A stretch of DNA of 64,000 bases, taken from contig CASGEL010000001.1 in the NCBI GenBank assembly GCA_949300485.1, forward strand, positions 124,001 to 188,000, read 5' to 3'. Of the stretch, positions 34,258 to 43,183 are shown piece by piece. This DNA comes from an uncultured bacterium. GTDB taxonomy: Bacteria > Cyanobacteriota > Vampirovibrionia > Gastranaerophilales > Gastranaerophilaceae. Made by a program: the position numbers and the translations under genes. Each line of letters opens with the position of its first letter. The first letter of the stretch is position 1. Below the pieces are notes generated by a model. The model saw only the letters and a list, made by a program, of their open reading frames with translations. It had not been told where the DNA came from and did no database searches.

Positions 34258-36384
34258 TTATTTATTCAGAAAACCTGCCATTGTAGGCGCTGCAGATGGA
34301 ATATTTTTTTGAAATTGTACTTCTGAATTACTTTTTACTTCCGCAGCTTTTACTTTTTGATCTTTAGCTTTATCTTCTTTTGACCTTTTTTCCGTCATTT
34401 TTTCACAAAAATCTGTCAACCAAATGATTAGACCCGGAACAAGAACAAGTGTTGATAAGAATCCAAATGCACTATTGCAAGTTTTTGCTTTCCTTAATAA
34501 ACCATTATCGCCTTCAAATAATTTATAGAATTTCTTAATCAAGTCTGTTTTAGCTTTATCTGCGGAAATCAAAGCATCCTTGATTTCTTTTACCGTAGCA
34601 TCTTTGAATGATTTACCGTTGAAATCCTGTAAAATACTTTCTACAGCAGCTTTAACATCTTTATCTTGAGCAAAGGCTTTTTTAACATTTCCGCCACTGC
34701 CTTCAATAAATTCCATAAATCCGCCAACACCGTTTTTATAGTCTTCAATATGCGTATATTTAGAATTCAATTGTTTACTTGAAAGTACACTATGCCTTGT
34801 ATCTGAAGGATTTAAATAATCAATAACTTTTTGGAATACATTACGTCCTTCAAGATTTTTCTTATTTAATGCTAGACCTGTAATTTTTGTAAATCCGTCA
34901 GAGAATAATCTTGCAAGAGCTTTTGCCCCAAATAGTAACGCAGTGAATGCTGTCATATCACGTACAACAATTTCGCCGTAATCATATTTATCCTGAGCAT
35001 TCGCTAATCTAGGCGGAATACAAAATGCATACAATAATGCTGCCATTGCATTACCTGACATTATAGGACCGTTAAGTTCAAATATATCTGAAAAAGCTTT
35101 GGTGTGTTTACCATTGAAAACTTTTTCTCCGGTTTTTTCTAAGAAACTTGTCATACCTGTAAACGGCACATCTTTTTTATTTTCTGTTGCAGATTGCTGC
35201 GCATTAACTGTTGCAGCTTTTGCTTTTGCTTTAGCTTTTTCTTGTTCCTGAGCTTCCTCCTCTTCATGCGCTAAAGCCGGATTTTTACCGTTTGTTCCCA
35301 TATTGTACAGCTTAGGAATTTGTGTATAGAAAGCCGCAACAACACCAAAGATGCCGAGATTAGTAAGAACTCTTGAGCCCATTCTTCTGTTTGTAAAATT
35401 CTTAACAACATTATCAATAACTGCTGAAGGATCTTTGGTTAATGCCTTTTTGGTATTATTAACAGCATCACCGAAATAATCATTCATAGCTTTTACTAAT
35501 TCGCCGATACCTCCATGTTTAACACCGCCTTTTGAAGATGTAATTTGAACCGACATTTCATCAACAGTACCGCCTACCTTATTTTTCATCAACTTCATAA
35601 ATGCATCTTCAACAGTTCCTACTTCTGCAATTTTTGCATTTCTTGCTTTTTTATTCAAAGACTTATCTGCCTGAATAGCCTCGATTTGAAGCTGTTTATC
35701 GGTAAATTCTCTTGCTACATTTACAATTTCATCAGAACTCATTTTTTCAGATGCTGGCAATTGATTATTAACGGTTTTGTTAATAGCATCTTCAAATACA
35801 GCCTGATAAAATTCTGTCTTATTAGCTGTACCGTTTTTGATAGCTTCTATATTATTTTTTGCATACTCTGTAAATGGAGTCTTAAAACTGTCAATATAAT
35901 TTAATTTAACATTATTACCGTAGCCGAATTTTCTATTAATTACAGCCAACATACCGAGTGGAATTAAAAATGCACTTGGACCTGTAATAATTTCTCTTAA
36001 TGCTTCTTTTCTTGCATATGCCCAATTTAATTCACGTTTAGGCTTACCGTTTTCATCAAGAATATCATTACCATTTTCATCTTTTTTCTTTTTACCGCCA
36101 CGAACAAGCCCTTTTCCAACACGAGGGAAAATAAAACCTAAACCGTCTTGAATACAAAATGATGCAGCGTATCCGCCGGCCTCAATAAAATCCATCAAAC
36201 CGACAATAGGGTTCACCCCACCTGCACCTTTGAAAGATACATTCTTCGACTGAGGAACTTGCGGTTCTTGAGGTAAACTATTTCCATATTGCAATGATGT
36301 ATTTCTTACAACATTAAGCTTTAATTTATTTGAATTATTATTATTATTTGAGTCTATACTTGGTATGATTGGTTTTACTGACAT
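34258..36384 (-). CDS. Large hypothetical membrane protein, lineage-type, with VSFKG motif
   Basis: The 708-residue protein is not recognised as any characterised family. It begins with an Asn-rich stretch (DSNNNNNSNK) and then NVSFKGAGG near 48. A second PFTGM occurs near 400. Hydrophobic segments occur at about 55-85, 137-150, 340-360, 440-460, 475-495 and 645-665, separated by long charged helical linkers, including a KAKAKA-rich stretch near 380. The two halves each have a membrane region and a helical region, suggesting an old duplication. The C-terminus is a Lys/Glu-rich tail ending PTMAGFLNK. GGGA lies before the ATG. It may organise the envelope, but this is a guess. Confidence 0.7.
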   Translation of the reverse strand: MSVKPIIPSIDSNNNNNSNKLKLNVVRNTSLQYGNSLPQEPQVPQSKNVSFKGAGGVNPIVGLMDFIEAGGYAASFCIQDGLGFIFPRVGKGLVRGGKKKKDENGNDILDENGKPKRELNWAYARKEALREIITGPSAFLIPLGMLAVINRKFGYGNNVKLNYIDSFKTPFTEYAKNNIEAIKNGTANKTEFYQAVFEDAINKTVNNQLPASEKMSSDEIVNVAREFTDKQLQIEAIQADKSLNKKARNAKIAEVGTVEDAFMKLMKNKVGGTVDEMSVQITSSKGGVKHGGIGELVKAMNDYFGDAVNNTKKALTKDPSAVIDNVVKNFTNRRMGSRVLTNLGIFGVVAAFYTQIPKLYNMGTNGKNPALAHEEEEAQEQEKAKAKAKAATVNAQQSATENKKDVPFTGMTSFLEKTGEKVFNGKHTKAFSDIFELNGPIMSGNAMAALLYAFCIPPRLANAQDKYDYGEIVVRDMTAFTALLFGAKALARLFSDGFTKITGLALNKKNLEGRNVFQKVIDYLNPSDTRHSVLSSKQLNSKYTHIEDYKNGVGGFMEFIEGSGGNVKKAFAQDKDVKAAVESILQDFNGKSFKDATVKEIKDALISADKAKTDLIKKFYKLFEGDNGLLRKAKTCNSAFGFLSTLVLVPGLIIWLTDFCEKMTEKRSKEDKAKDQKVKAAEVKSNSEVQFQKNIPSAAPTMAGFLNK

Positions 36385-36596
36385 AATCCCTACTAATTAT
36401 TAAAATCACCTACACAGTATGAAAAAAACAACAACAAGTCTGAAATTGCCATTTCTTTCGGGTAATGTTTCAAAACTTTTACATTTTTTACGAAATTTCA
36501 AAACAAGTGTACTTATTATACTTAATCATTACATAAATAGCAAGAAAAACTTACTACAAAGATAACATTTTGTAACATTACTATACATATACCAAT

Positions 36597-36625
36597 TTGA
36601 CAGCAAGGTATATCTTGGCTAAACT
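36597..36625 (+). promoter_or_regulatory. Promoter directly in front of trmFO, suggests a leaderless transcript
   Basis: Consensus TTGACA (36597-36602), 17 bases, TAAACT (36620-36625). The expected start of transcription, about 7 bases on, falls on the trmFO ATG at 36632. No ribosome site at normal distance is seen. Confidence 0.55.
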
Positions 36626-36631
36626 ACAGGA

Positions 36632-37942
36632 ATGAACAACGAAATAAATATTATTGGAGCAGGTCTTGCCGGTTCTGAAGCTGCGCTTCAACTTGCAAAA
36701 CGAGGATTTAAAGTTAATTTATACGAAATGCGCCCGAATGTAACAACCGGCGCACATACAACTAAAGACTGTGCAGAATTTGTATGCTCAAACAGCCTTG
36801 GGTCTTATGATATTACAAATGCCAGCGGACTGCTAAAGCATGAAATGGAAATATTGGGAAGCGAATTGATTAAAATAGCTAAAGCATGCCATGTTCCTGC
36901 AGGAAATGCTCTTGCTATTGACAGACACAAATTTTCTAATACTGTAACTGAAAAAATAGAACAAAATCCCAACATTACTCTTATAAGAAAAGAAATAACA
37001 GAAATACCGCAACAGCCAACAATTATAGCATCCGGACCTCTGACAAGCTCAAAATTTTGTGATGCCATCAAAGATTTTACCCAAAGCGAATATTTACATT
37101 TTTTTGATGCAATAGCACCAATAGTTGAAAAAGACAGTATAGATTTTAATACTGCATTTTGGGCCAGCAGATACGACAAGGGAGAAGCATCATATATAAA
37201 TTGTCCTATGAATAAAGAGCAGTATGAAAATTTCTACAATATTTTAATTAATGCTCCTAGAATTGAACAACATGATTTTGAAAAAGGAGCAAAATTCTTT
37301 GAAAGCTGCTTACCTATTGAAGTTTTAGCATCCAGAGGAGTCGATACTTTACGTTTCGGACCAATGAAACCTGTCGGATTAATAGATAAACGCACAGGTG
37401 AAAAGAATTATGCAGTTGTACAATTAAGACAGGATAATTCCGCAAAAACACTGTACAATCTTGTCGGATTTCAAACAAACCTGAAATGGGGTGCTCAAAA
37501 AGAGCTACTACAAGCAATCCCCGGACTTGAAAATGTTAATATCGTAAGATACGGTGTTATGCATAGAAATACATTTATTAACTCTCCAACCCTTTTAAAA
37601 CCAACACTTCAAACAAGAAAACGAGATGATCTCTTCTTTGCTGGACAAATAACAGGAACAGAAGGTTACACAGAATCAATAGCATCAGGTCTTTTAGCAG
37701 GAATAAATATAGCTAAATTATTAAATAACGAACAGCTATTAGAACTGCCAAAAGAAACCATGCTCGGAGCGCTCACTCACTATATAACAGATCCTGAACA
37801 TGACAATTTTCAGCCAATAAATTCAAACTGGGGTATCGTTCCGCCGGTTGAACTACCTAAAAAAGAAAGAAAAAATAAAAAACTAAAGGGTGAATTATTA
37901 TCTGCAAGGTCAATCGAAACCCTAAAAAGTTTAAACAACTAA
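36632..37942 (+). CDS. trmFO: Methylenetetrahydrofolate-tRNA-(uracil-5-)-methyltransferase
   Basis: The 436-residue FAD enzyme has the N-terminal dinucleotide loop GAGLAGSEAA, YEMRP, the CSNSLGS stretch, PAGNALAIDR, and the C-terminal FFAGQITGTEGYTES of TrmFO. It makes 5-methyluridine at position 54 of the tRNA T-loop using methylenetetrahydrofolate. The catalytic-type cysteines lie near CNSLGS and in the FESCLPIEVLASRG region. Its start is supported by alignment of the GAGLAG loop, though there is no normal ribosome site. Confidence 0.95.
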   Translation: MNNEINIIGAGLAGSEAALQLAKRGFKVNLYEMRPNVTTGAHTTKDCAEFVCSNSLGSYDITNASGLLKHEMEILGSELIKIAKACHVPAGNALAIDRHKFSNTVTEKIEQNPNITLIRKEITEIPQQPTIIASGPLTSSKFCDAIKDFTQSEYLHFFDAIAPIVEKDSIDFNTAFWASRYDKGEASYINCPMNKEQYENFYNILINAPRIEQHDFEKGAKFFESCLPIEVLASRGVDTLRFGPMKPVGLIDKRTGEKNYAVVQLRQDNSAKTLYNLVGFQTNLKWGAQKELLQAIPGLENVNIVRYGVMHRNTFINSPTLLKPTLQTRKRDDLFFAGQITGTEGYTESIASGLLAGINIAKLLNNEQLLELPKETMLGALTHYITDPEHDNFQPINSNWGIVPPVELPKKERKNKKLKGELLSARSIETLKSLNN

Positions 37943-38041
37943 CTTCTTTACATTTATTCATATATTCCAAATTTACCTAAAGTTTATCAAAATCAAACCG
38001 ATATCACCTTAGTGTGTACATCTTAAACTAAGGAGAATACT

Positions 38042-38683
38042 ATGACAGAAATAGGTAGATTTGATAATGACTCTTCCCAAAATATTAGAAATGACAAGAT
38101 CCATTTAAAAACAGGCGAAAATTTGAATAAACTGAAAAAAATTGTTATTGACTACAAATTTAATAAACCTGCACAATCAATATCTAACAATGAAGTTCTT
38201 GAAGCATTGAACAAAATACATCTGCATAATACTCCCAGTGGAAACTCAGAAATATATGTAAACAAAATTAATAAAGAAGAAACTGATATCTCAAACATAC
38301 TCGATAGAGGTAAAGAACCTATTAAACGTCCGGATGAAAAACCTACTTTTGTAATGGATGAAGGTCCTAATGGAGGGAAATTAGAACAATTTCCTCAACG
38401 AGCAAACGGAACCTATAGAACAATCGAAACCCTTCCAAACGGAGCAACTATTGAATGTACATACTCCCAAACCGGAACGTTGTTAAATGAAATTAAACGA
38501 GACGGCGACACAGCACAAGTAACAACTTTTAATGGAAAATTTTATGATAAAGTCGCAATATTTACAGACAATACAGGAAGACAAATAATTGGAAAAATAC
38601 AAGTCGGGAATTACCAATCCGCACAACGTCCTACTCTACAAGACATAACAGGAAAACCCCTTGCAGGATTTCTAATTAAATAA
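38042..38683 (+). CDS. Hypothetical soluble protein
   Basis: This 213-residue protein has a clear AAGGAG ribosome site and a terminator after it. No family is recognised. The N-terminal 100 residues are charged and probably disordered. The C-terminal half (LEQFPQRANGTYRTIETLPN to the end) alternates short strands with turns such as ETLPNGATIECTYSQTGTLL and TFNGKFYDKVAIF, suggesting a beta-rich domain. It converges with the end of the ribosomal cluster. Confidence 0.65.
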   Translation: MTEIGRFDNDSSQNIRNDKIHLKTGENLNKLKKIVIDYKFNKPAQSISNNEVLEALNKIHLHNTPSGNSEIYVNKINKEETDISNILDRGKEPIKRPDEKPTFVMDEGPNGGKLEQFPQRANGTYRTIETLPNGATIECTYSQTGTLLNEIKRDGDTAQVTTFNGKFYDKVAIFTDNTGRQIIGKIQVGNYQSAQRPTLQDITGKPLAGFLIK

Positions 38684-38692
38684 TTAAGATTA

Positions 38693-38732
38693 AAAAAAGT
38701 CTGATTTGCATATAACAAATCAGACTTTTTTT
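38693..38732. terminator. Bidirectional terminator between the hypothetical gene and rplR
   Basis: A 16-bp stem with arm AAAAAAGTCTGATTTG and its complement (right arm from 38716), A-run on the left and T-run on the right. It ends the plus-strand gene and, read from the other side, the L18-ending ribosomal transcript 18 bases after the rplR stop. Confidence 0.88.
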
Positions 38733-38750
38733 TCGAATAATGTTATAAAA

Positions 38751-39119
38751 TTAGAACATCAAACCGGCTTCTCTTGCTGCATCTGCTAATGCGGCAACTC
38801 TACCATGATATAAAAATCCGCCACGATCAAATACAACACATTCAATACCAGCTTTTTTAGCTTTTTGAGCAATAGCTTCACCAACAACTTTAGCAGCTTC
38901 AATATTACCACCATGTGATAATTTAGCTTTTAATTCTTTGTCATTTGATGAAGCTGCAGCTAATGTTACATGATTTTCATCATCGATTAACTGAGCATAA
39001 ATATGTTTTGTACTTCTAAATACTGCTAATCTTGGGAATTCTGCAGTACCTGAAAGTTTTACTCTGATTGTTCTGTGTCTTTTTTGAACTAACGGTTTTC
39101 TAGCTTTTTGTTTAATCAT
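38751..39119 (-). CDS. rplR: 50S ribosomal protein L18
   Basis: The start at 39119 ([19 protein letters not shown]) has GAAAGGAAAG upstream and gives the usual 122 residues; a longer in-frame reading adds 16 residues without a ribosome site. The 5S rRNA-binding protein is recognised by [21 protein letters not shown] and [17 protein letters not shown]. It is the last gene of the cluster and a terminator follows immediately. The usual next genes S5, L30, L15 and SecY are absent. Confidence 0.96.
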   Translation of the reverse strand: MIKQKARKPLVQKRHRTIRVKLSGTAEFPRLAVFRSTKHIYAQLIDDENHVTLAAASSNDKELKAKLSHGGNIEAAKVVGEAIAQKAKKAGIECVVFDRGGFLYHGRVAALADAAREAGLMF

Positions 39120-39185
39120 TTTTCTTTCCTTTCGTTTCACCCAAACCTGCTTGAAAAACCACTTCAAGAGTTTATACGGGCTTTG

Positions 39186-39500
39186 TTATGCTATAGTATC
39201 AAGGTTTAAATAAACCTTAGTCTTATCTACAAATTGATCAGCCAAATTAGGATTTATTACGGATAATGTATCATAAATCTGTCCAGGATTATCAATAGTA
39301 GTAGTCATTAAAATATCACTGGTTGATTGATTTTCATTTTGAGGCTGGATATTTTCTCGATATAAAGATTCCATATACATATAATTATTTTCTTCTATAT
39401 GTTTTTGCAGATCTTCTCTTTTCTCCTTTATCATTTCATTACTGTATGATTTAGGAAATTTTATCAGATAAATACCAGAAAATGAAAGACTATCAATCAT
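39186..39500 (-). CDS. Hypothetical protein inserted between rplF and rplR
   Basis: This 104-residue gene begins with an ATG that overlaps the rplF stop by one base (TAATG), so it is probably translated by coupling. The L18 ATG follows 66 bases later. No known ribosomal protein matches. The N-terminus DSLSFSGIYLIKFPKSYSNE has the S-F-x-G motif seen in other hypotheticals in the window. It then has a Glu/Lys/Asn-rich helix and a C-terminal half rich in Thr, Asn and Asp (TTTIDNPGQIYDTL, VDKTKVYLNLDTIA). Standard bacterial and cyanobacterial operons have nothing here. Confidence 0.7.
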   Translation of the reverse strand: MIDSLSFSGIYLIKFPKSYSNEMIKEKREDLQKHIEENNYMYMESLYRENIQPQNENQSTSDILMTTTIDNPGQIYDTLSVINPNLADQFVDKTKVYLNLDTIA

Positions 39501-40039
39501 TATTTCTTACCAGCTTTACCTGCTTTACGTCTGATATATTCACCTTCGTACTTAATACCTTTACCTTTATATACTTCAGGCGGACGTTTAGATCTTATTA
39601 AAGCTGCAATATCACCGACTTTTTGTTTATTAGAACCTTTTACGGTAATCTTTGTGTTAGCTTCAACAGAAATTGTAATACCTTCAGGTGGAACAATATC
39701 AACCGGGTGAGAATAACCTAAAGCCATATTCAAAGTTGTACCTTGCATCTGAGCTCTGTAACCTACACCGTTGATTTCAAGTTTTTTAACAAAACCTTCT
39801 TTTACACCATGAACAGCATTTGCTACTAAAGTTCTTGACAAACCATATAATGCATCTGTTTCACGAGATGTTCCTACTTTTGATAAGATAATATGATTAT
39901 CTTCAACTTTAATAGAGATTTCAGGACGAACATTTACAGTTTCAGTACCCAAAGGCCCTTTTGCTGTAACTACTTGTCCTTCAATTTTAACCTCAACACC
40001 TTGAGGTATTTCTATAGGTTTTTTACCAATTCTTGACAT
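39500..40039 (-). CDS. rplF: 50S ribosomal protein L6
   Basis: The protein is 179 residues, the usual length. It begins MSRIGKKPIEIPQGVEV, with GVGYRAQ-containing EINGVGYRAQMQG near 90 and RSKRPPEVYKGKGIKY plus the basic C-terminal RRKAGKAGKK. It binds 23S rRNA near the sarcin-ricin loop. It is the second gene of the S8-L6-hypothetical-L18 unit; its stop overlaps the next ATG. Confidence 0.97.
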   Translation of the reverse strand: MSRIGKKPIEIPQGVEVKIEGQVVTAKGPLGTETVNVRPEISIKVEDNHIILSKVGTSRETDALYGLSRTLVANAVHGVKEGFVKKLEINGVGYRAQMQGTTLNMALGYSHPVDIVPPEGITISVEANTKITVKGSNKQKVGDIAALIRSKRPPEVYKGKGIKYEGEYIRRKAGKAGKK

Positions 40040-40113
40040 TTTTAATTTCTCCTTGTGGTATATCTACACTACTGCCAAATCTTTCTACCAATTACATCTG
40101 ACAGTTACTAAAA

Positions 40114-40512
40114 TTAGTAAACGTAGCAAAGAACTTCACCGCCAACGTTTTCTTTTCTTGCTTTTCTGTCAGTCAACAGTCCTTTTGGAGTTGAAACAAC
40201 AGCAATACCCATTCCGCCTAAAACCTTCTGTAAGTTTTTAGCTTTTGAATAGTGTCTTAAACCTGGTTTAGAAATTCTTTCCAATTTTGTGATAACAGGT
40301 TTGCCTTTAGAATCATATTTCAAAGTAATAGAAATAACTTTGAATTTACCTTCTTCTTTCACTTCATAATCAGCGATATAACCTTCTTCTTTTAAAAGTT
40401 TTGCTAATTGAACTTTCAATTTTGAAGCTGGAACATCAACTGTAGGATGTGAAGCCATGTTAGCGTTTCTGATTCTTGTTAGCATATCTGCTATAGGATC
40501 TGTCATTGCCAT
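40114..40512 (-). CDS. rpsH: 30S ribosomal protein S8
   Basis: The protein is 132 residues with [14 protein letters not shown] at the start and [16 protein letters not shown] at the end, both S8 signatures. It is a central-domain 16S rRNA-binding protein and, in E. coli, the repressor of the spc operon. Here it starts a separate unit: a terminator and about 385 bases lie between it and rpsN. Confidence 0.97.
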   Translation of the reverse strand: MAMTDPIADMLTRIRNANMASHPTVDVPASKLKVQLAKLLKEEGYIADYEVKEEGKFKVISITLKYDSKGKPVITKLERISKPGLRHYSKAKNLQKVLGGMGIAVVSTPKGLLTDRKARKENVGGEVLCYVY

Positions 40513-40899
40513 AATTTATATTTCCTTTTCTAACTAATACAGACTTACCCACAGTTCATAGGCAGTATCTGTTGTATTACACCGCTTGCTGAATTAATTT
40601 TGCTCCAATTAAAGTTTAACTTATGAGGAACTTATTTCAGTAGTTCGGAACTGTATATATCTATATTACAACAGAAAAATATATTTACAAGCATGTGTTA
40701 GCAAATATTAACACTCAAATTTGACATGCAACAACTTGCAACAATATTTATAAATAATTTATAAATAAACAGTTATTACAAAATTATAATAAAAATGAAG
40801 AAAGCTAAAATTATTAACAAAAAAGCGGCATATAGCCGCTTTTTTGCATATCAAATTTTATAAACCGTAATCATTACAATTTATAATCCGGCAGTAAAA
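40513..40899 (-). other. 387-bp gap between rpsN and rpsH with terminator and likely new promoter
   Basis: On the minus strand a terminator (40819-40845) ends the upstream genes. The remaining 300 bases are AT-rich and hold no protein frame. They include a weak promoter candidate TTGTAA, 16 bases, TAATAT (about 40675-40700 in window coordinates). The long untranslated leader to S8 could carry a regulatory site, though I see no clear S8-type hairpin. Confidence 0.5.
40819..40845 (-). terminator. Terminator between rpsN and rpsH
   Basis: Stem GCGGC / GCCGC extended by six A-T pairs, 5-base loop, T-run on the minus strand. It splits the ribosomal cluster after S14. Confidence 0.8.
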
Positions 40900-41106
40900 C
40901 TACCAGCTTGCTTTTGTTACACCAGGTAATAATCCTTGGTGAGCCATTTTTCTTAAACAAATTCTGCACAACCCGAAATCTCTATGATAACCATGAGGTC
41001 TACCGCAGATACTGCATCTGTTGTGAAGTCTTACTGTTGGGTATTTGCCGGCAGCAGCAAGTTTTTCTCGTCTAAGTTCTTTGTTAATCATCGCTTTTTT
41101 AGCCAT
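40900..41106 (-). CDS. rpsN: 30S ribosomal protein S14, zinc-binding type
   Basis: The protein is 68 residues, the short type Z form, with two C-x2-C pairs ([10 protein letters not shown] and LCRICL) that bind zinc. The C-terminal LPGVTKASW is conserved. Cyanobacteria mostly carry the long cysteine-free form, so the zinc form here is notable but common elsewhere. It is the last gene of the S10-to-S14 transcript, 25 bases after rplE. Confidence 0.96.
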   Translation of the reverse strand: MAKKAMINKELRREKLAAAGKYPTVRLHNRCSICGRPHGYHRDFGLCRICLRKMAHQGLLPGVTKASW

Positions 41107-41131
41107 GAAATTCTCCTTTATTGTACCTTAA

Positions 41132-41689
41132 TTATTTGTGACTACCTTTGAATGGCATTCCTAAGAGTCTTAACAACTCTCTTGCCTCTTCATCTGTTTC
41201 AGCCGTTGTGATTACTGAAACATTCATACCCTTAACTAAATCTACTTCTTCATAAGTGATTTCAGGGAATAATGCTTGTTCTTTTAAGCCTAGAGTATAA
41301 TTTCCTCGACCATCAAAACTTTTTGGGCTGATACCTCTGAAGTCACGAATTCTAGGAAGTACAACACAAATTAACTTTTGTAAGAAATCATACATTCTTT
41401 CACCGCGCAATGTTGCCATTGCTCCAACAGGCATTCCTTCTCTTAATTTGTATGAAGCAATTGATTTTTTAGCTTTTGTAACTACTGCTTTTTGACCTGC
41501 AATTTTAGTTAACTGAGCTTCAATTGATTCAGCAATTTTTGAGTTGTGAGAAGCTTCACCAACACCCATATTTAAAACAATTTTTACTAATTTTGGTACT
41601 TGGTGATCATTTTTGTAGCCGAACTTTTCTTTCATTGCCGGAACTACATCTTCAACATATTTTGATTTTAAATTTTTTGTAACTGTCAT
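41132..41689 (-). CDS. rplE: 50S ribosomal protein L5
   Basis: The protein is 185 residues with [11 protein letters not shown] near 45, [25 protein letters not shown] in pieces, [15 protein letters not shown] and the acidic C-terminal [17 protein letters not shown]. It binds 5S rRNA and the central protuberance. It sits between rplX and rpsN as in the standard spc order. Confidence 0.97.
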   Translation of the reverse strand: MTVTKNLKSKYVEDVVPAMKEKFGYKNDHQVPKLVKIVLNMGVGEASHNSKIAESIEAQLTKIAGQKAVVTKAKKSIASYKLREGMPVGAMATLRGERMYDFLQKLICVVLPRIRDFRGISPKSFDGRGNYTLGLKEQALFPEITYEEVDLVKGMNVSVITTAETDEEARELLRLLGMPFKGSHK

Positions 41690-41737
41690 TTTTCCGTTTC
41701 CTTTACTATTGGTATTAATGTCGTAAATCTTTACACA

Positions 41738-42076
41738 TTAAGCATCTAGTTGTTCACCGCATTTTTTGCAAACGCGAACTTTCTTGCCATCGATAACTTT
41801 CATTTCAACTCTTGTTGCTTTTTCGCAAGCCGGACAAATAATCATAACATTTGAAGAATCAATTGGAGCTTCAAGTTTGATTAAACCGCCTTGGATACCA
41901 GCAGCAGGCTGAGGTTTTTGAGCTTTAGTAACCATATTGGCTCCTTCTACAACAACTCTGCCTTTAACAAGGTCAACTTTTTTAATATTACCGATTTTTC
42001 CCTTGTCCTTACCTGCAATAACAACGACTCTGTCGCTTGTTTTTACATGTATAGTTTTTTTATCTTTGTTTGTCAT
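41738..42076 (-). CDS. rplX: 50S ribosomal protein L24
   Basis: The protein is 112 residues. The KOW motif is at the start (SDRVVVIAGKDKGKIGNIKKV), followed by EGANMVTKAQKP. The C-terminal end has two C-x2-C pairs (CPACEK and CKKCGE), a zinc-ribbon-like tail found in many but not all L24 proteins. It starts assembly of the 50S subunit. A 106-base structured spacer separates it from rplN. Confidence 0.96.
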   Translation of the reverse strand: MTNKDKKTIHVKTSDRVVVIAGKDKGKIGNIKKVDLVKGRVVVEGANMVTKAQKPQPAAGIQGGLIKLEAPIDSSNVMIICPACEKATRVEMKVIDGKKVRVCKKCGEQLDA

Positions 42077-42110
42077 TTTTTTCTCCTGGTTATTAATCTT
42101 TTCATGGACT

Positions 42111-42172
42111 GACCATGATAGGTCTATTACATGGTTATGCCCCTATCGGGGATCCTGAAACAAGTTCAGGAT
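42111..42172. repeat. Cluster of three short palindromes between rplX and rplN
   Basis: GACC-atgata-GGTC (42111-42124), CCCC-TATC-GGGG (42140-42151) and ATCCTGAA-acaag-TTCAGGAT (42152-42172) stand in line within the spacer. The last is of the small palindromic repeat type (GATCCTGAAACAAGTTCAGGAT) scattered through many bacterial genomes. No protein frame is present. Confidence 0.6.
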
Positions 42173-42182
42173 AACTTAAAAG

Positions 42183-42551
42183 TTAAATTACTTCCGGTGC
42201 AAGAGAAACGATCTTCATATAACCTTTGTCTCTTAATTCACGAGCAACAGGTCCGAATACACGTGTACCTCTTGGATTGCCGTCTTTGTTAATAATAACT
42301 GCAGCATTTTCATCAAATCTAATAACAGAACCGTCATTACGTTTGATATCTGCTTTAGTTCTTACAACAACAGCACGTACAACTTCACCTTTTTTCACAG
42401 CCATATTTGGAGTCGCATCTTTTACAGAAGCAACGATTTCATCGCCAACTGCTGCAAATTTTTTATTTGAGCTTCCCATAACACGGATACATAACAATTG
42501 CTTTGCACCTGTATTATCTGCTACTTCTAGTCTTGTTTCTTGTTGTATCAT
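42183..42551 (-). CDS. rplN: 50S ribosomal protein L14
   Basis: The protein is 122 residues with [19 protein letters not shown], the conserved [29 protein letters not shown] and [14 protein letters not shown] segments. It binds 23S rRNA at the 30S interface. It lies 121 bases after rpsQ, longer than usual for this pair. Confidence 0.97.
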   Translation of the reverse strand: MIQQETRLEVADNTGAKQLLCIRVMGSSNKKFAAVGDEIVASVKDATPNMAVKKGEVVRAVVVRTKADIKRNDGSVIRFDENAAVIINKDGNPRGTRVFGPVARELRDKGYMKIVSLAPEVI

Positions 42552-42672
42552 TTTTCTTTCCTTTTAGTATTTACTGCTTTATTCTTTTGCCTCTCATTAC
42601 TCTGTGGTAATGTTGCAATCCCGTTGATATCGGGTACTCATTTTTACTAAATGCATTAAAGCATATTAAGCA

Positions 42673-42918
42673 TTAACGAGCTTTTTCTACTATCTCAGCC
42701 ACTGTCCAACGTTTGTCGCCTGAAATAGGTCTTGATTCAACGATTCTTACGATATCGCCTTCATTACAAGCGTTTTGTTCATCATGAGCTTTATAGTGTT
42801 TATTTGATTCCATAATTTTTTTGTATTTTGGATGTGGTTCGTAATCAGCAACTTTTACAACAACTGTTTTGTCCATCTTGTTACTAACTACCATTCCTTG
42901 TTTTTCTTTTTTAGGCAT
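42673..42918 (-). CDS. rpsQ: 30S ribosomal protein S17
   Basis: The protein is 81 residues with [16 protein letters not shown] at the N-terminus and [28 protein letters not shown] at the C-terminus in pieces, the OB-fold S17 signatures. Its start overlaps the end of rpmC by 8 bases, indicating translational coupling. Confidence 0.96.
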   Translation of the reverse strand: MPKKEKQGMVVSNKMDKTVVVKVADYEPHPKYKKIMESNKHYKAHDEQNACNEGDIVRIVESRPISGDKRWTVAEIVEKAR

Positions 42919-43108
42919 TTTGTACCTCTTTTTCTGTTATTACTGTTTTTGCTTGAGCGATGAGTCTTTTTGTTTTAGAAATTGTTGCCACATTTTCTAG
43001 CTTATGAGTTGATAATTGCAATCTTGCTTCCAATAATTGCTTTTTCCAATCAACAATAGCATTTTGTAACTCATCTACTGTTTTTTCACGCATTTCACTT
43101 AATTTCAT
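42911..43108 (-). CDS. rpmC: 50S ribosomal protein L29
   Basis: The protein is 65 residues, two antiparallel helices: [18 protein letters not shown] and a second helix from [20 protein letters not shown]. It lies near the peptide exit tunnel. It overlaps rpsQ by 8 bases and lies 75 bases after rplP. Confidence 0.94.
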   Translation of the reverse strand: MKLSEMREKTVDELQNAIVDWKKQLLEARLQLSTHKLENVATISKTKRLIAQAKTVITEKEVQNA

Positions 43109-43183
43109 TTTTTATGTTTCCTTTATCTTGTTCAACTCACCTTATACCGACCTGAGAGCTTCCTCTTGTTAAGGTTTGTTGAC

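Noticed and set aside
36385-36631. AT-rich stretch as a replication origin
   Set aside because: No cluster of DnaA boxes and no dnaA, dnaN or similar neighbours; it reads as a divergent promoter region.
42226-42567. Long plus-strand frames opposite ribosomal genes (for example 42226-42567 and 44338-44610)
   Set aside because: They are antisense shadows of rplN, rpsC and rplV with no ribosome site and no protein-like motifs.
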